A DNA stretch of 64,000 bases from Streptomyces sp. NBC_00775 (GTDB taxonomy: Bacteria > Actinomycetota > Actinomycetes > Streptomycetales > Streptomycetaceae). The stretch is taken from contig NZ_CP108938.1 of the NCBI RefSeq assembly GCF_036347135.1, positions 5,828,001 through 5,892,000 on the forward strand, read 5' to 3'. Within the stretch, counting starts at the first letter, position 1, and each line of letters begins with the position of its first letter. The notes beneath the pieces were generated by a model. That model was not told the origin of the DNA. It did no database searches and was given only the letters and a program-made list of their open reading frames with translations. Positions 9,995-17,753 of this stretch are shown one piece after another. Both the position numbers and the translations under genes were made by a program.

Positions 9995-10929
9995 GCCAGC
10001 TCCTCCTTGAAGCCCTGGCGCCACGAGGGGTAGCGCGGTTCCCAGCCGAGCTCCCGCCTGGCCTTGGCGTTGGAGAAGCCGCGCCCCTCGGTCATCATCA
10101 CCACCGCCTGTTCCCCGGCCAGCAGCCGGGCCAGCCACTTGGGCACCCGCATCGGCCGCTTCGCCCCCGCGCACGCCGCGAGGTACGGCAGCCACTCGCT
10201 CGCCGGGGCCGGGTCGTCGTCCACGATGTTGAACACGCCCCTCGCCTTCTGCTCCACGGCCAGGACGGTAGCGCTCGCCGCGTCGTCGAGATGCACCCAC
10301 GAGCTGTAGCCGGTGGAGCGCCCGACGAGCGGGAACTGCCGCTTGCGGATGAGCTCGACCTGGTCGTCGATGGCGTACGGCCCGTAGAACGCGCCGTATC
10401 GCATCACCGCGCCGCCGGCCTTGAGGACCACCTCCTCGACGTGGCGTATCGCCTCCATCCCCGCCTGCGCGGCCGTTCCCGTCATCAGGTCCAGCGGGTC
10501 CTCCTCGGTCTTGACCCAGCCGCCCTGGCGGATGCCGTTCCAGCTGGCGTAGCCCTGCGCGACGACATGGGAGACGCCGGTCGCCTCGGCGGCTGCCAGC
10601 AGGTGGTCCGTCCCCTCGGTGCGCAGCCGGTTGGTGGTGGCGAACCAGCGGTCCGGGTGCTTCAGATCGGGCTTGCCGGCGTGAGTGAGGCTGATGGCGG
10701 TCATCTGGTGCACGATCACGTCGGGCCTGGCCGCGGCCACCGCCTCACCGACCGACACCGCGTCCAGCCCGTCCATCACGACCCCCACCGCGCCCAGCTG
10801 CTCCAGCAGGCCCAGCTTGGCCGCGCTCGTCGTCGAAGCCGTCACCTGGTGCTCCCGGGCCACGAGCTGCGGCACCAGCCGCCGCCCCAGGACCCCGGCC
10901 CCGCCTGCCACGAACACCCGCATGACCAT
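9991..10929 (-). CDS. NAD-dependent epimerase/dehydratase (ECF41-associated)
   Basis: This 312-residue extended SDR begins MVMRVFVAGGAGVLGRRLVP, has the Rossmann glycine motif and later GGAVMRYGAFYGP, and ends ARRELGWEPRYPSWRQGF as in NAD-dependent epimerase/dehydratases. GGAAGG lies about nine bases upstream of the ATG at 10929; the ATG at 10923 is equally credible, and the in-frame ATG at 10977 would lie very close to the predicted transcription start. It is the first gene of an operon with an ECF41 sigma factor, overlapping it by four bases. It represents the epimerase class of ECF41 partner genes. The substrate is unknown. Confidence 0.88.
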   Translation of the reverse strand: MVMRVFVAGGAGVLGRRLVPQLVAREHQVTASTTSAAKLGLLEQLGAVGVVMDGLDAVSVGEAVAAARPDVIVHQMTAISLTHAGKPDLKHPDRWFATTNRLRTEGTDHLLAAAEATGVSHVVAQGYASWNGIRQGGWVKTEEDPLDLMTGTAAQAGMEAIRHVEEVVLKAGGAVMRYGAFYGPYAIDDQVELIRKRQFPLVGRSTGYSSWVHLDDAASATVLAVEQKARGVFNIVDDDPAPASEWLPYLAACAGAKRPMRVPKWLARLLAGEQAVVMMTEGRGFSNAKARRELGWEPRYPSWRQGFKEELA

Positions 10930-10993
10930 CACCTTTACCTTCCTGATTCCGGCCTGATTCCGGCCTGACTCCGGCATTGGCTCTCATCCCGGA

Positions 10994-11020
10994 GACGAGA
11001 CAGCCCGGGCGTCTGTGACA
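10994..11020 (-). promoter_or_regulatory. ECF41-type promoter of the epimerase-sigma operon
   Basis: On the minus strand TGTCACA (11020-11014) is followed after exactly 16 bases by CGTC (10997-10994), the full ECF41 consensus as I recall it. Initiation would fall near 10987, about 60 bases before the chosen start. The operon encodes an ECF41 sigma factor, so positive autoregulation is implied. Confidence 0.65.
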
Positions 11021-11100
11021 TGGGGAGCGAGGACAGGCGGGTGGCGATGGTGGCTGTGACACGGGAAGCGAGGACAGGCGCAGGCGGGTGGCGATCGTGG
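11013..11100. repeat. Tandem duplication of ECF41 promoter DNA
   Basis: A segment starting CTGTGACA and containing GCGAGGACAGGCG and GGGTGGCGAT occurs at 11013-11053 and again, slightly diverged and six bases longer, at 11054-11100. Each copy carries a minus-strand TGTCACA box, but only the first has a CGTC box at the right distance. The array sits between the two divergent ECF41 modules. Confidence 0.75.
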
Positions 11101-11101
11101 A

Positions 11102-11128
11102 TGTCACATACGCGGGCCCGGCGGTGTC
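11102..11128 (+). promoter_or_regulatory. ECF41-type promoter of the carboxymuconolactone decarboxylase-sigma operon
   Basis: TGTCACA (11102-11108), 16 bases, then TGTC (11125-11128). It lies 57 bases upstream of the carboxymuconolactone decarboxylase-family ATG and points toward it. It mirrors the minus-strand promoter at 10994-11020, giving two divergent ECF41-type promoters in one intergenic region. Confidence 0.6.
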
Positions 11129-11185
11129 TTCATGCCGAACAGCCCAACAGGCAGATGTCCAAGGCAGATGTCCAAGGAGGACACC

Positions 11186-11764
11186 ATGGCGCTACGCGTC
11201 CCGAAGGCTGAGCTTCCCGCCGAGCTCAGCGAAAACATGATCAAGCAGCTCGGTGCCGTTCCGGAGCCCGTCGAGGTGGTGTGGCACAGCCCCAAGGTCG
11301 CCACGTCCAACCTGGAGTTCTCGGCCAAGCTGGCCGAGTGGGACGCGGCCGACGCGAGCCTCAAGTCGTTCGCGCACATGGCCGTCGCGGCACAGGTCGG
11401 CTGCGGCTGGTGCCTCGACGTCGGCTACTTCCAGGCGCAGAACCAGAACCTGGACCTGGCCAAGGCGAGCCAGGTGCCGCGCTGGCGGGAGTCGGAGGTG
11501 TTCACGCCGCTGGAGCGGGACGTGCTGGAGTACGCCGAGGCGATGACGAACACGCCGCCGACCGTCACCGACGAGCTGCATGCGAGCCTGCTCGACCGGC
11601 TCGGCCCGGCCGCGATGGTCGAGCTCACCGCGTACATCGCCTTCGTCAACATGGCGACCAGGAACAACAATGCGAACGGGATCACCTCGCAGGGCTTCTC
11701 CGATGCCTGCGAGATTCCGCTCGTCGCGCGGCCGGAGAACTCCGACGTAGCGTCGACGGTATGA
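11186..11764 (+). CDS. Carboxymuconolactone decarboxylase (AhpD-like) family protein
   Basis: This 192-residue alpha-helical protein carries the AhpD/CMD core KSFAHMAVAAQVGCGWCLDVG, with the CxxC pair in CGWC (about residues 72-75), followed by the YxxAM motif (YAEAMTN) and VNMATRNNNANGI. CxxC members of this family usually act as alkylhydroperoxidases or thiol redox proteins. A perfect AAGGAGG at 11173-11179 fixes the ATG at 11186. The leader contains two tandem copies of GGCAGATGTCCAA (11150-11175). The stop overlaps the ATG of the following ECF41 sigma gene (ATGA). It is the classic ECF41 partner and the likely main target of that sigma. Confidence 0.92.
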   Translation: MALRVPKAELPAELSENMIKQLGAVPEPVEVVWHSPKVATSNLEFSAKLAEWDAADASLKSFAHMAVAAQVGCGWCLDVGYFQAQNQNLDLAKASQVPRWRESEVFTPLERDVLEYAEAMTNTPPTVTDELHASLLDRLGPAAMVELTAYIAFVNMATRNNNANGITSQGFSDACEIPLVARPENSDVASTV

Positions 11765-12627
11765 CCGAGGACCCGTTCGTCGCCCATCGCAGCCTGCTGT
11801 TCACGGTCGCCTACGAGATGCTCGGGTCGGCGGCCGACGCGGAGGACGTGCTCCAGGAGTCCTGGCTGCGGTGGGCCGACGTCGACCAGACGCAGGTGCG
11901 TGACCCGCGGGCGTACCTCGTCCGGATCGTCACGCGGCAAGCGCTCAACCGCCTGCGGACGTTGTCGCGCAGCCGCGAGGAATACGTCGGCGAGTGGCTG
12001 CCGGAACCCCTGCTGACCAGTCCTGATGTCGCCGAGGACATCGAACTCGCGGAGAGCGTGTCGATCGCGATGCTGACCGTCCTGGAAACGCTCGGGCCGA
12101 CGGAGCGGGCGGTGTTCGTGCTCCGCGAGGTCTTCGACATGCCGTACGGCGAGATCGCCGAGGCCATCGGGAAGTCCTCGGCCACGGTGCGGCAGATCGC
12201 CCGGCGCTCACGCGAGCATGTGGCGGCTCGGCGGCCACGGGCGCAGGTGAGCCGGTCGGAGCAACAGGCCGTGGTGGAGCGGTTCCTGGCCTCGTTGCGC
12301 ACCGGGCAGTTGCAGGAGCTGATGGAGGTCATGGCGCCGGATGTGGTCCTGATCGCCGATGGCGGCGGGTTCGCGGCCGCCGCGCTGGCTCCGATCCACG
12401 GGGCCGAACTGGTGGCGACGGTGCTCGCGCGCGCGGACCGGGTGGCGGCCGCGTTCGAGACGACGACGGTGTGGCTCAACGGCGCGCCCGCCGGCCGGTT
12501 CGAGGTCGACGGCGAGCCGACCGCGGTGAGCCTCGTGGTGGAGAACGGGCAGGTCACCCGGATCTACCTGATGAGAAACCCGCGGAAGCTGACGCGGCTG
12601 GACGAACCGGCCGAACTCGCCAGGTAG
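11761..12627 (+). CDS. ECF41-type sigma factor with SnoaL-like C-terminal domain
   Basis: This 288-residue protein has region 2 (YEMLGSAADAEDVLQESWLR), the ECF41 linker WLPEPLLTSP, region 4 (AVFVLREVFDMPYGEIAEA, then IGKSSATVRQIARRSREHV), and the C-terminal motifs DGGGFAAA (DGGGK variant) and MRNPRKLTRLD (NPDKL variant). The ATG overlaps the stop of the CMD gene by four bases, so production of both proteins is coupled. The 3' end lies 50 bases from a convergent GNAT gene. The slightly degraded C-terminal motifs suggest a different activity set-point from the first ECF41, which is an inference. Confidence 0.93.
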   Translation: MTEDPFVAHRSLLFTVAYEMLGSAADAEDVLQESWLRWADVDQTQVRDPRAYLVRIVTRQALNRLRTLSRSREEYVGEWLPEPLLTSPDVAEDIELAESVSIAMLTVLETLGPTERAVFVLREVFDMPYGEIAEAIGKSSATVRQIARRSREHVAARRPRAQVSRSEQQAVVERFLASLRTGQLQELMEVMAPDVVLIADGGGFAAAALAPIHGAELVATVLARADRVAAAFETTTVWLNGAPAGRFEVDGEPTAVSLVVENGQVTRIYLMRNPRKLTRLDEPAELAR

Positions 12628-12645
12628 ACCCGCTGCGGCTCCGGC

Positions 12646-12679
12646 AAGGAGAGGAAGGCGTTAAGGAGAGGAAGGCGTT
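12646..12679. repeat. Perfect 17-bp tandem duplication
   Basis: AAGGAGAGGAAGGCGTT occurs twice back to back between the convergent sigma and GNAT genes. The second copy reaches the complement of the GNAT stop codon. Confidence 0.9.
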
Positions 12680-13559
12680 ACTGAGCGACCTCCGGTTCGG
12701 TGTACGCGAAGTCGTACACGGCCCATTCGGTGATCGGGAGGTACCCGATGCGCTGGTAGAGGGCGTTGCTGGTGGGGTTGGCCGGGTTCGCGTGCAGCAC
12801 GACGTCCGTGGCGCCCGCGGCCAGCGCGGCCCGGCTCACCTCGACCGTCGCGGCGCCCGCGTAGCCGTGACCGCGCAGGTGGGCCGGGGTGTAGACGGGG
12901 TCCACCTGGATCACGCCGGCGACCATCGGGTTCACGCCTGCCATGGAGACGGGCGTGCCGTCCGGGCTCTCCCAGAAGGTGAAGCGTTTGTCGGCGAAGC
13001 GTGTGCCGGCCCAGGAGTCGGCGTCGATGGTGACGACTTCCCCGACGTCCGTCGCGAACTCACGGCACCACCGCATGAGTTGCTCCTGGTCCTGCTCGCC
13101 CACGGGCCGGCCCCGGCCCGCTGGGACCGGCTGCGGTGGGGTGAGCGTGCCGAGGCGGTACAGGCGGATCCGTGTGCGGAGTGCCGGCGTCGCGCCTGTG
13201 TGCCGCTGCCAGGCCTCGGCGAAGGCGGTGGCGGTGTCGTGGGCCGCGCTGACGTAGGGAAGGGAGTGACCGAGGGCGGCCAGGTGGGCGGCGAGGAGGT
13301 CGGCCTGCTCGGGGGTGAGGGGGGTGAGGCCCAGGCCGAGGGACGGGAGGCGGTGGAGGGTGGCGCGGACCTCGCCCGCTCGCTCCAGCCGGCCGAAGAG
13401 GGGGGCTTGGGTGCCGTATGCGGCCGCCCCGCGTGTGCGCAGTCTCTCGATCGCTGTCAGCGGCGTGACGTGCAGGGCGGGCCGTGAGCGCAGGAACTCT
13501 CCGGCCCGGGCGAGAAAGTCGTCGACGTCTTCGGTGAGGTGCCAGTCATCCGGGCGCAT
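12678..13559 (-). CDS. GNAT family N-acetyltransferase with N-terminal extension
   Basis: This protein has 293 residues. The last 150 carry the GNAT fold: GVIQVDPVYTPAHLRGHGYA (acetyl-CoA loop, about residues 214-233) and VVLHANPANPTSNALYQRIGY near the end. The N-terminal half (MRPDDWHLTEDVDDFLARAG, then GHSLPYVSAAHDTATAFAEA) looks like the degenerate first GNAT-like lobe common in streptomycete acetyltransferases of this length. The ATG at 13559 has no strong RBS visible. The gene is monocistronic and convergent with the ECF41 operon. The substrate is unknown. Confidence 0.88.
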   Translation of the reverse strand: MRPDDWHLTEDVDDFLARAGEFLRSRPALHVTPLTAIERLRTRGAAAYGTQAPLFGRLERAGEVRATLHRLPSLGLGLTPLTPEQADLLAAHLAALGHSLPYVSAAHDTATAFAEAWQRHTGATPALRTRIRLYRLGTLTPPQPVPAGRGRPVGEQDQEQLMRWCREFATDVGEVVTIDADSWAGTRFADKRFTFWESPDGTPVSMAGVNPMVAGVIQVDPVYTPAHLRGHGYAGAATVEVSRAALAAGATDVVLHANPANPTSNALYQRIGYLPITEWAVYDFAYTEPEVAQ

Positions 13560-13676
13560 GCTTCATGATTTCCGATGCGCTCGACGCGGGGATCGCGAAT
13601 GCCCGAAGAGCGCCGCATCCGACGTGCCGACCCTCGGCGAGCCCTGCCGGGCCTGGAGTTGACGCTGCGTCACCCG

Positions 13677-14063
13677 TTACGGGGTGAGCCGCACGCGGAT
13701 GCCCAGCGTCCCGTCCGCTCCCCGGCGCAGTCGGCTGTCGAGAATCATGAGGCGGCCGAGGATGCCGTACTTGCGGGCGATGAGCGAGCGGTAGCGGGCG
13801 CCGGTTGCCTTGTCGGCGATCTCGGCGGTGGCCGGGATCTGGTCCCCCGTCGGGTTGCCGCGCAGGTCGCAGGGGCCGACGAGGATGTCGCCGCGTGCCC
13901 GGATCCGCTTGACCTTCCAGGAGTCTGCGGGGGTCCGCACGCCCAGCGTGTCACCGTCGCGCACCACCCACACCGGGGTGGTGACCGGGGTGCCGTTCTT
14001 GCGGTAGCTGGTGACGAGCAGGTACTTGCCGGCGCCGAGCCGTTCCAGCAGCGTGTCGTCCAT
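13677..14063 (-). CDS. PPOX-class F420-dependent oxidoreductase
   Basis: This 128-residue split-barrel protein has the family pattern GKYLLVTSYRKNGTPVTTPV, then RTPADSWKVKRIRARGDI and VGPCDLRGNPTG. These are the flavin/F420-binding features of the PPOX class (TIGR03666-like) enzymes. I prefer the ATG at 14063 because it gives the usual family N-terminus; AAGGAG lies 12 bases upstream. A GTG at 14108 would add 15 residues without typical similarity. The window contains a second F420-type protein at 2051-2935. The substrate is unknown. Confidence 0.85.
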   Translation of the reverse strand: MDDTLLERLGAGKYLLVTSYRKNGTPVTTPVWVVRDGDTLGVRTPADSWKVKRIRARGDILVGPCDLRGNPTGDQIPATAEIADKATGARYRSLIARKYGILGRLMILDSRLRRGADGTLGIRVRLTP

Positions 14064-14194
14064 GGTGCGTTTCTGCTCCTTGTTATTGCGTTCGGGGTCG
14101 TTGGCCACTTGGGCGGCGTACTGCGATGTCAGTTCGGGGGCAGCCTTCGTGCTCTCGGCCTGAGGGGAGTACGGGTGCAGCTCGATTTGGCTTG

Positions 14195-14902
14195 TTACTC
14201 GGTCTCGGCCAAGGCGGCGAGAATCAAGTCGCTGACGGCCTTGGTGGACACCGGGTTCTGGCCTGTGATCAGGCGGCCGTCGCGCACGGCGTGCGGCGTC
14301 ATCGGGACGGTGGAGCGCACGTATGTGGCTCCCTTCGCGCGCAATTCGTCCTCCAGCAGGAACGGCACCCTGCTCTTCACGCCGGCCAGTCTTTCCTCGA
14401 CCGTCGCGAAGCCGGTGACGGTGCGGTTCCGTACGAGCGGATTCCCGTCGGCATCACGGAGGTTGATGAGGGCGCAGGCGCCATGGCAGACCGAGGAGAC
14501 GATGCCGCCCCCGGCGTGGATGGCCTCGGCTGTTCGCCGCAGGTCGGCGTTGTCGGGAAAGTCCCACATGGTGCCGTGCCCGCCCGTGAAGAAGATCGTG
14601 GAGTAGTCGTCCGGATCTGCGTCGGCCACGGAAGCAGTGGACTTCAGGGAGGTCATGAAGGCCGGGTCGGCTCGATAATCGCGAACCGTCCGGTCGGCGA
14701 ACAAGCGGCCGAGGCTTCGAGGATCGAGTGGCACCTCGCCGCCGGCCGGGCTGACCACATCCACGGTGTGGCCGTCTGCCACCGCCTTGTCGTGGAAATG
14801 GACGAGTTCACCGAGCCAGAGGCCGGTCAGGTGCTTGCTCGCCCCGTAGGTGGCCTGATTGGTCACCACCGCCAGAATTTTCTTCCGTCTCACTTTTCCC
14901 AC
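14195..14902 (-). CDS. DJ-1/PfpI family protein (Hsp31-like type 1 glutamine amidotransferase fold)
   Basis: This 235-residue protein shows KKILAVVTNQATYGAS, then LTGLWLGELVHFHDKAV with the conserved Glu, the turn FFTGGHGTMWDF, and the nucleophile elbow SSVCHGACALINL with Cys followed by His. That matches the Hsp31/YhbO-like branch, proposed chaperones, glyoxalases or deglycases. The GTG at 14902 follows AAAGGAA at a short spacing; the GTG at 14893 is an alternative. It lies downstream of a stable hairpin (14927-14979) separating it from the SDR gene on the same strand. Confidence 0.87.
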   Translation of the reverse strand: MGKVRRKKILAVVTNQATYGASKHLTGLWLGELVHFHDKAVADGHTVDVVSPAGGEVPLDPRSLGRLFADRTVRDYRADPAFMTSLKSTASVADADPDDYSTIFFTGGHGTMWDFPDNADLRRTAEAIHAGGGIVSSVCHGACALINLRDADGNPLVRNRTVTGFATVEERLAGVKSRVPFLLEDELRAKGATYVRSTVPMTPHAVRDGRLITGQNPVSTKAVSDLILAALAETE

Positions 14903-14926
14903 AGTTCCTTTCGGTCAACTACGCAT

Positions 14927-14979
14927 CGCCGCCTGAGGCGTCGACCGTGACGAACTCCTGGTCGGCGCCTCAGGCGGCG
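14927..14979 (-). terminator. Strong hairpin between the SDR and DJ-1-like genes
   Basis: CGCCGCCTGAGGCG (14927-14940) and its exact complement at 14966-14979 form a 14-bp stem with a 25-base loop. It lies just upstream of the DJ-1 gene and downstream of the SDR gene, so it is either the SDR terminator or a leader structure. There is no U-tract, as is common in streptomycetes. A possible 37-codon frame with a perfect AAGGAGG (minus strand, 15083 to 14970) ends inside the stem. Confidence 0.5.
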
Positions 14980-15126
14980 GTCGGCACTGAGCCCAGCCGA
15001 TGTAGACGCCTGCCATGAAGCGCAGGCAGACGCGGACGATGGTGTCGGCCGGCGTGACAGGTGAGAGGGGTGTGGGCCGCCATCACGCCTCCTTGCCCGC
15101 CTCGGGGTTGGCCACGGGGATGGTGT

Positions 15127-15894
15127 TCAGCCCTGCTCGGTGGGGCGTACGAGCATCTCGTTGACGGCGACGTGCCGGGGGCGGGTGGCGATGTAGCCGA
15201 TGGCGTCGGCGATGTCCTGGCTCTGCAGCCGCTCGATGTCGCCCAGGCCGGCCACGATCAGCTGCTGGACGACTTCCGAGTTGTGGGTGCGCAGTTCGGT
15301 GTCGACGCTGCCCGGCTCGACGACGGACACGCGGACGTGCTGGCGCCCCAGTTCCTGGCGCAGTGCCTCGCTGAAGCCTCCGACGCCGAACTTGGTGGCG
15401 CTGTACACGGCGGACATGGCGAAGGCGGTGCGGCCGTTCACCGAGCTGATGTTGATGATGTCGGCGACCTGGCGCGGCGCGTCGGCGGCGGCCTTGACCA
15501 GGTGGGGGACGGCCGCGTGGGTGGTGTACATCAGGCCCATGAGGTTGATGTCGATCATGCGCTGCCAGTCGTTCAGGTCCGCGCCGGGGGTGGGCCCGAG
15601 GAGCATGAGGCCGGCGTTGTTGACCAGGATGTCCAGGCGGCCAAGGCCCTCGACGGTCCGCTCGACCGCTTCCGCGGCGGCCTGGGCGGTGGTGATGTCG
15701 GCGGGCACGACCAGAGCCTTCCCGCCCTCCTCGGAGATTTCCGTGGCGAGGCCGGTGAGCCGGTCCTCGCGCCGTCCGACCAGGGCCACGGAGGCGCCCT
15801 CGCGGGCGAGCTCCAGCGCGGTGGCGTGGCCGATGCCGCTGGAGGCTCCGGTGACCAGGGCGACGGTTCCTTCAAGACGACGAGTCTGCGTCAT
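15127..15894 (-). CDS. SDR family oxidoreductase
   Basis: This 255-residue classical SDR has TVALVTGASSGIGHATALEL (cofactor motif), LVNNAGLMLLGP, INISSVNGR (catalytic Ser) and the active-site YSATKFGV. The ATG at 15894 gives MTQTRRLEG, the usual family start. The gene diverges from a TetR regulator, and the 160-base intergenic region holds a pair of 15-bp direct repeats, so the TetR protein probably controls it. NADP preference and substrate are not evident. Confidence 0.92.
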   Translation of the reverse strand: MTQTRRLEGTVALVTGASSGIGHATALELAREGASVALVGRREDRLTGLATEISEEGGKALVVPADITTAQAAAEAVERTVEGLGRLDILVNNAGLMLLGPTPGADLNDWQRMIDINLMGLMYTTHAAVPHLVKAAADAPRQVADIINISSVNGRTAFAMSAVYSATKFGVGGFSEALRQELGRQHVRVSVVEPGSVDTELRTHNSEVVQQLIVAGLGDIERLQSQDIADAIGYIATRPRHVAVNEMLVRPTEQG

Positions 15895-15939
15895 GGTTCA
15901 AGCCTTTCGATGAACGGCCGCGTTGTAGTGGGCCGTACG

Positions 15940-15970
15940 GGATACGGGTCGTAGGGGATACGGGTCGTAC
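15940..15970. promoter_or_regulatory. Paired 15-bp direct repeats between SDR and TetR genes (candidate operator)
   Basis: GGGATACGGGTCGTA occurs at 15940-15954 and 15956-15970, a 16-base period, in the divergent promoter region of an SDR gene and a TetR-family gene. TACGGG/CCGTACGG elements flank the pair. Confidence 0.55.
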
Positions 15971-16054
15971 GGGACAGGGGGAAGACAGCCCTGCCGGCGA
16001 GGGCCGTACAGGGGTGGAGGCCGCTCAAGGCAGGGCCGAGGGCACAATGGGGAG

Positions 16055-16663
16055 GTGAGCAGCACTGGGCAGAAGACCACCGACGCCAAGCATCAGCAGA
16101 GCACGGTCGAGGGAGACCTGCCGCCTCGCGAACGCCTGGTCAGGGCCGCGTCGCGGCTGTTCTACTACGAGGGCGTACGCGCGATCGGTGTGGAGCGGCT
16201 GATCGCCGAGGCCGGGGTGACGAAGGCGACCTTCTACCGGCACTTCGCCGCCAAGGACGACCTTGTCGTGGCCTATCTGCTGACCAAGGACGCCTACTAC
16301 AAGGACGTGGCCGAACCACTGGCCGCCGCGCACCCGCCCGCGGAAGCGATCGACCGGATCTTCGAGGCGATCGCCGAGCACGCCCGTGAGCGTGGCTTTC
16401 GGGGATCGCCGTTCATGAACGCGGCCGCCGAGTACCCGGACGCCACCCATCCGGTCCGCGGCCTGGTGACATCTCACCGGGACTGGATCCGCACCCTCTT
16501 CCAGGAACTGCTCACCCGGCTCGGCCACACCGACCCCAAGTCGGCCGCCGGCGCCCTGCTGATGCTGTACGACGGAGCGATGGCGGCCGGCTACCTGGAC
16601 GACTCGACGGCCGCCCACAAGACCCTGCTGGACGCGGTCCGCCTGATCCGATCGGGAGGCTGA
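16055..16663 (+). CDS. TetR/AcrR family transcriptional regulator
   Basis: This 202-residue regulator has an N-terminal helix-turn-helix from about residue 25 (RERLVRAASRLFYYEGVRAI, then VERLIAEAGVTKATFYRHF and AKDDLVVAYL) and a helical ligand-binding domain. The annotated GTG directly follows GGGGAGG, which is too close for normal initiation, so the true start may lie slightly downstream. It diverges from the SDR gene and probably represses it and itself through the intergenic repeats. The inducer is unknown. Confidence 0.9.
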   Translation: MSSTGQKTTDAKHQQSTVEGDLPPRERLVRAASRLFYYEGVRAIGVERLIAEAGVTKATFYRHFAAKDDLVVAYLLTKDAYYKDVAEPLAAAHPPAEAIDRIFEAIAEHARERGFRGSPFMNAAAEYPDATHPVRGLVTSHRDWIRTLFQELLTRLGHTDPKSAAGALLMLYDGAMAAGYLDDSTAAHKTLLDAVRLIRSGG

Positions 16664-17193
16664 CCCCATCGAGGCCGCGCGAAACACCGGCCCCCTGTTG
16701 GACCCCGGGCAAGCCAGGGCGCGGATTGGCTTCATGGAGCTTTCATCTCTGTTCGACGTGCACCGGGACCCACTGGCAGTCGCTTGCCTGGTTGGCAGTC
16801 CCGTCCGGAAGGCCGAGACGCCCACCCTCAAGAGGTAGGAAGACCGGTCGTTCTACCTCTCGACGATAACCCCCCTTGGCGTCCTCGCGCCAGCGGTCGA
16901 GCGGCTTGTGGGATCCCTCACGGGCTGCTGCTGCCTCGGTGGGCCTTCCCGGCTTGCGTGGCCGAACTCGCCTGCTCCCTGCGGGCGCCCGTCGAGAGGT
17001 ATCGCCAACCGCCCGAAAATCCGTGGAACCGCACCCTCGTGTGCCGTTACCGTTCTCGCGCCCACAGTCGCCCTGTCAAGGACGTGCCGTTGTACACCAA
17101 GTGAGACCCCCCGAGCGCTGATCCGTCGCGCGTCGCACCTGTGCGCCGCGCTCCTTTTCGCTGCGGTCTTCTCACTGGAACCGGTGTATTTCT
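16664..17193. other. 530-base stretch without a supported gene
   Basis: Between the TetR gene and the DUF1062-like remnant, short open frames exist on both strands but have poor codon bias, no domain and no convincing ribosome binding site. It may hold decayed coding sequence. No RNA gene is visible. Confidence 0.6.
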
Positions 17194-17646
17194 GTGTCCA
17201 AGAACTGGGTGGTCGTGCCCACCTGCCTGCCGATCGTTCTCCGCCGTTGCCACAGGTGCGCCTCCGGGCGCTTCCGGCCGAACGGCAAGTTCCGCGTCAA
17301 CGCGAACCACAAGCTCCTCGACGCCTGGCTCCTCGCGCTGTGCACCGGGTGCGGGGACACCGCCAAGGTCACTGTCCTGGAGCGGGTGAACGTGCGTTCC
17401 GTACGGCCCGAGGTCCTGAGGCTGCTGCACGGCAACGCCCCCGGCCTGGCAGCCGCGCTGCTCCAGGACCCGGTCATGCGGCGCCGCGACGTGGGCGGCT
17501 CGGGTCGAACTGGGCGGCCGGCCTGGCAGTCGCCGTACGGTCCGCCGTCGCACCGGGCGCGCCGCGGCCGGTGGGCGCCTGTGCCGGGGTTGGCCTGGCC
17601 TCGGTCCGCTCTGCGGCGGGGATACCGGTGTGACCGGTGCGTCTGA
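17194..17646 (+). pseudogene. DUF1062-like protein, probably frameshifted after residue ~97
   Basis: The first 97 residues look like DUF1062 proteins: WVVVPTCLPIVLRRCHRCAS, FRVNANHKLLDAWLLALCTG, CGDTAKVTVLERV, with two CxxC pairs that could bind zinc. After the phrase LLQDPVMRRR the frame becomes an Arg/Pro/Trp-rich sequence without family character, while the adjacent frame reads more normally (WAAGLAVAVRSAVAPG). Family members run to about 180 residues. I infer a frameshift and decay, though a divergent short protein is possible. Confidence 0.5.
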
Positions 17647-17698
17647 GCGCCGAAGGTTCGTGCTCGGCCTCACTCCTCCGCCCGAGTGGCGTGGCGCA

Positions 17699-17725
17699 CT
17701 ATTGCAAGCAAGGTGCTTGCAATAG
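17699..17725. promoter_or_regulatory. 27-bp perfect inverted repeat upstream of the XRE regulator
   Basis: CTATTGCAAGCA (17699-17710) and its exact complement TGCTTGCAATAG (17714-17725) are separated by AGG. The site lies 28 bases before the XRE gene start and overlaps plausible -35 sequence (TTGCAA). It is an obvious candidate operator for autoregulation. Confidence 0.7.
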
Positions 17726-17753
17726 TTAGCGGAGTTGGTGCAAGGTAGGAGGC

